Positions 6,804 to 9,922 of a stretch of DNA of 9,922 nucleotides are shown here, in pieces. Source of the stretch: Candidatus Eiseniibacteriota bacterium (GTDB taxonomy: Bacteria; Eisenbacteria; RBG-16-71-46; CAIMUX01); assembly GCA_020431745.1 (NCBI GenBank), contig JAGQHR010000072.1, positions 1 through 9,922 of the forward strand. The letters run 5' to 3'. A program made the position numbers and the translations under genes. How positions within the stretch are numbered: the first letter of the stretch is position 1; every line of letters starts with the position of its first letter. Below the pieces are notes generated by a model that was not told the origin of the DNA, made no database searches, and saw only the letters and a list, made by a program, of their open reading frames with translations.

Positions 6804-9655
6804 AGGTCGACCTGGAAGGCCGCCAGATCGCTGGCATCGAGGTCGAGCTGGAGGCGATTCCCGTCCCAACGACGGCTCCAGGCGAGCGGAGAGAGGTCAA
6901 CGTTGCCTTCGTCCGCAGGCCGCTGTCCCAGGATGATCCCCACGGTCTGGACGAGATCGACCGCGTTGATCGAGCCTTCCCCGGAGACGTCGGCGCAGAG
7001 CTGCGCGGCGGCGGAAAGAATCTGGATCCCGAGGATGTGGTTGACGATCCGCGTGAGGTCGGTCACGTCAACCTGGTTGTCGCCGTTCACGTCCGCGGCC
7101 CGGGTCGCGCACGATTCGCTGCTGCCGCTGACGGAGGCGGTGAACACGCCGCCGCCGTGCGTGGCCGCGACGACCGTTCCGTCGGAGGGGCGTCCGACGA
7201 GCCAGGCCACCACCATGTTCCGGATCGTGTCGGTGCCTTCCGGCGTCCAGGTCGTGGCCGCTCCGTTGAGGGACGAGGTCGAGTAGAGGCCGGTGCTGGT
7301 TCCGGCGAAGAACACCGTGGTGCCGTTGACCGGCATGATCAGGCACGCGCGAGCCGAGGGACCCGCCGCGCCGCCGAGGTTGCCTTCGACGTCGGTCCAG
7401 GTCGTTCCGCCATTCGTCGTATAGAAGAGGCTCGGCACTTCGTAGTTGCTGATCGCGATCAGGACCTTGTTCGCGTCGGTCGGATCGACCGCGATGCAGT
7501 TGATGTAGCCGTCGGGGAAGTTCGAGCCGGTGATGTTGGTCGGGGTGGTGTTGGCCGGCGCCTGGCTCGCGTTCGTGATCTTGTAGAGGAGACCCTTGCG
7601 GCTGTTCAGATTGAACCCGGCGTAGTAGGCGATGTCGGCGGGGACTTTGGACGCCGCGATCGCGGTCACGTACTCATTGGCGATGTTCGTGAGGTGGACC
7701 CAGCCGGTGTCGGTCTCCTGATTGGGGTTCGCCGTCGAAATCGCCGTCACGTTGTTGGCGCGCCAGAGGCCGTTGAGTGAGGCCATGTACATCCGGCGCG
7801 TATCCGAGGGATCGAGCGCCGTGGGATTGACGAAGAGCACGTTCTGCTCGGTCAGGGAGGCGGGGTCCACGCGCTGGAAATCCTGGGCGTCGGAGCCGTC
7901 GGGATTGAGCGCGACCCGGTAGACGACGCTGTATTGCGCGGAGACGTAGTAGTTGCCGCCGGCCGTCGCGCCGTCCGCAATGTGGACATAACAGCCGTCG
8001 CCTCCGAACTGGTCGAGCCAGGTGGCGGCGGGATTGGTGTTGTGGACGCTCCAGCATCCGTTGTCCTGGAGCCCGCAAGCGATGGCCGCGCTTCCCGAGG
8101 TCCCCTCGTCGATCGCCACGTGATAGAACTGCGTCGAGAGATAGCCGTTGTTGAGCGAGGTCCAGCGCACCGTGGAAGCGAGGATGTTCGTCGTTTTCCA
8201 GACGCCACCGTCGCTGCCGGTGTAGGCGATGGTCGGATTGGTCGGATGGAAAACCAACACGTGCTGATCGGAGTGCTGCTCGTACGGGGGCTGGTTCGGA
8301 TCGGGATACAGCCAGCCGCCCACCCAGGCGCGGCCGTTCGCGGACTGGAACTGGTCCGTGGACCGGATCAGATGGACGCCGCCGATGAAGACCGCGTTCT
8401 CGTCGTCGGGCTTCACCTTCATGACGAGGTCGTAGCCACCCTGGGAATCGAACGTCCAGTTGGGCTCAGAGACGACCGGCAGGCCGGTCAGCTGTGCCGA
8501 ACGATCGGTCCAGCTGTTGCCAGAGAGGCTGTACTTGAAGAGCTTGTGGTTCCCGCCCTGGGATCCCGGTGCGACCAGGACCCACAGCACGTCGTTGTTG
8601 GACGGAGCGAGGCCGAAGACCATTCGGCCGTAGCTCGTGGGCATGGCCGGCGGGGTGATGTTCGTGAAGCCCACGCCGTCGCTGGAGCGCCAGATGCCCT
8701 TGTCCGGACCGTCGCTGTCGAGCCCGGCGAAGACCACGCCCTGGGGGTTGACGATCACGTCCGTCTGGTAGGAAAGGGACTGGCCGAGCGCGCCTTTGAC
8801 GAAGTTCCAGGTCTGCCCGCCGTCGGTGGATCGCTGCACGCCGCCGATGGTGGCCGCGTAGACTTCGTCTTGGGACGGGTTGGACACGTCGACGCCCACG
8901 TTCCACACGTAGTCGAAGCCGCTGTCGAACTGGACCGGGTTGCCGGGGGAAGTCGCGGTGAGGAGGGTCCAGCTCTGACCGCCGGTGGTCGACTTCCAGA
9001 TTCCGGTGCCGTAGTAGCCCGCACCGACCGTCGCCGCGGAGTTTCCGAGGAACTCGCCGGTGCCGCAATACCAGGTGCCGGTTCGCCCGGAGCGGAGATC
9101 CTGCACGAGGCAGGTCGGAGCGTAGAGTCCGACGTCGCCGGTGACGAGCGTCCAGCTCTGTCCCTCGTTGGTCGTGCGCCAGATTCCTCCGGAGATCGCG
9201 CCGGCGAGGAAGGTTCGGACGCTGGTGTCGGAGACGTCGATCGCGAGAGCGCGGGTGCGTCCGCCGACGTTCCAGAGTCCGCGATTGCTCCAGGTCGAGA
9301 ATGAATAGCTGCGAGCGTTCGGGACGGCCTGCCGGGCGGCGGCGTTCGCAAACGCGAGCTCCCGCTCGCGAATGCCGAGGGGGATCTCGTCGGTGGCAGG
9401 ATCGCGTAGCTGGAGCCATTCCTGCCAGCGGCGGCCGCCGGGATCGTCACGACGTTCGCCGATCGAAGCTGCGGCTTCGAACTTCCCCTCTTCCTCGTGC
9501 TCTGCCACGGCGAGCTCGTGGCGAACCTCCGTCCAGGTTCGGGCGTCGGGGACCGATCGCTCCGATCCGGACCGGAGTGCGATCCATCCCGCTCCGGCTG
9601 CCGCGAGCACGAAGACCGAGCCTGTGTACAGTGCGTTCCGAGCGCGTCCGCGCAT
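6680..9655 (-). CDS. Exported sortilin/VPS10-like BNR beta-propeller protein with type I dockerin, C-terminus truncated
   Basis: This is a large exported protein of unknown specific function. Residues 9-27 form a hydrophobic signal or anchor segment without a lipobox. A polar linker leads to WSNRGLWNVGGRTRALAID (122-140), a typical opening for this propeller family. The propeller (about 120-840) has Asp-box repeats such as RTTNEGQSW (160-168), KSTTGGQSW (221-229), RSTDGGQTW (275-283) and YTTNGGTTW (745-753), plus the family motifs GLQDNG (528-533) and FGGDGCYVH (550-558). A type I dockerin follows, with two calcium-loop segments: DVNGDNQVDVTD (855-866, canonical) and DVSGEGSINAVD (889-900, weaker). 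A beta-sandwich resembling cohesin begins at about 930 and breaks off near residue 991 at the junction. The open frame runs on to 6065, but those 200 or so codons are antisense to ftsA and ftsQ. The start is supported by GGAGG 6 bases upstream. Such proteins may bind glycans or proteins, or attach to cohesin-bearing partners; no catalytic residues can be assigned. Confidence 0.85.
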
Positions 9656-9876
9656 ACGTGTCCTCCGGGAAAAATCCTCGCCGCGCGCCGATCCGATGGA
9701 TCCATCCGTGGTCCGGGGGCGAAGCCGGCCCTGCGCGCCGCGATTCTAACCGGAATCCCTGCGAGGGAGAACCGGGTAGCTGCCGGTTCCGGACCGAATC
9801 CCCATTGACGGGCCGGCCCCGGAAGCTCTTTCCTGAAGAGAGTCGCCTCGTCATCGAAATCGCGAGAGGGGGCCGC
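9656..9876. other. Divergent intergenic region
   Basis: These 221 bases separate two genes that point away from each other, so promoters for both should lie here. On the reverse strand, TAGAAT (9748-9743) is a passable -10 box about 90 bases before the propeller start, but no good -35 stands 16-18 bases upstream of it. On the forward strand, TTGACG (9805-9810) resembles a -35 but lacks a convincing -10 at the right spacing. No RNA gene or strong hairpin was recognised. Confidence 0.4.
9662..9666 (-). promoter_or_regulatory. Shine-Dalgarno site of the propeller gene
   Basis: Read on the reverse strand, GGAGG lies 6 bases before the ATG at 9655. It decides the start and places the hydrophobic signal segment right after a charged MRGRAR N-terminus. 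Confidence 0.75.
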
Positions 9877-9922
9877 ATGATGCGCCATTCCCTGGGTTCG
9901 ATCCTCGTGCTCGGGCTCGCCG
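9877..9922 (+). CDS. Start of an exported protein, cut by the window edge
   Basis: Only 15 codons are visible, from ATG 9877 or the adjacent ATG 9880. They read MMRHSLGSILVLGLA, a short basic start followed by a hydrophobic run, as in a signal peptide. A purine-rich AGAGGGGG (9865-9872) lies just upstream at an acceptable distance from either ATG. The frame stays open to the edge. The function cannot be told. Its divergent orientation to the propeller gene suggests a separate transcription unit. Confidence 0.5.
   Translation, partial: MMRHSLGSILVLGLA

Noticed and set aside
6446..7780. A 444-codon forward open frame across the junction
   Set aside because: It starts inside ftsQ in the wrong frame and then runs antisense to the propeller/dockerin gene. 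Its Arg/Val/Gly/Asp-rich product is typical of a shadow frame.
7934..9304. A 456-codon forward open frame opposite the propeller gene
   Set aside because: The reverse strand encodes coherent Asp-box repeats over the same stretch, while the forward frame shows no domain.
9805..9833. Possible forward promoter with TTGACG as -35
   Set aside because: No TATAAT-like hexamer is found 16-18 bases downstream, so the hexamer alone is not enough.

Overview
The window looks like a high-GC bacterial chromosome in two parts that do not belong together as drawn. Positions 1 to about 6685 hold a compact forward-strand division and cell wall (dcw) cluster in the order murD, ftsW, murG, murC, ftsQ, ftsA. Its products build the lipid II precursor (MurD and MurC add amino acids to UDP-MurNAc, MurG adds GlcNAc), polymerise it at the septum (FtsW) and assemble the divisome (FtsQ, FtsA). 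murG, murC, ftsQ and ftsA each start inside the stop codon of the gene before (GTGA or ATGA overlaps). Only ftsW has a spacer and its own strong Shine-Dalgarno site. No murB or ddl lies between murC and ftsQ.

ftsA is cut off after about 39 codons. At about 6680-6690 the sequence switches abruptly to a reverse-strand gene that fills the rest to 9655. That gene encodes a large exported protein with a sortilin/VPS10-like beta-propeller rich in Asp-box (BNR) repeats, then a type I dockerin, then the start of a cohesin-like beta-sandwich. It is also cut off, at the same point. Two unrelated genes both broken at one position, with no mobile element in sight, suggests either an assembly chimera or a real rearrangement breakpoint.

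An intergenic region (9656-9876) separates this gene from a divergent gene at the right edge, of which only a signal-peptide-like start is visible.

The organism is not identifiable with certainty. High GC, a Gram-negative-style dcw cluster, and a large BNR-propeller protein with a dockerin fit FCB-group-related lineages known mainly from metagenomes (for example Eisenbacteria or Krumholzibacteria types). That is inference from gene content. The most unusual protein feature is a roughly 145-residue Gly/Arg/Asp-rich tail on MurG containing four 7-residue repeats. MurC and FtsQ have shorter low-complexity tails, and each tail ends at the start codon of the next gene.
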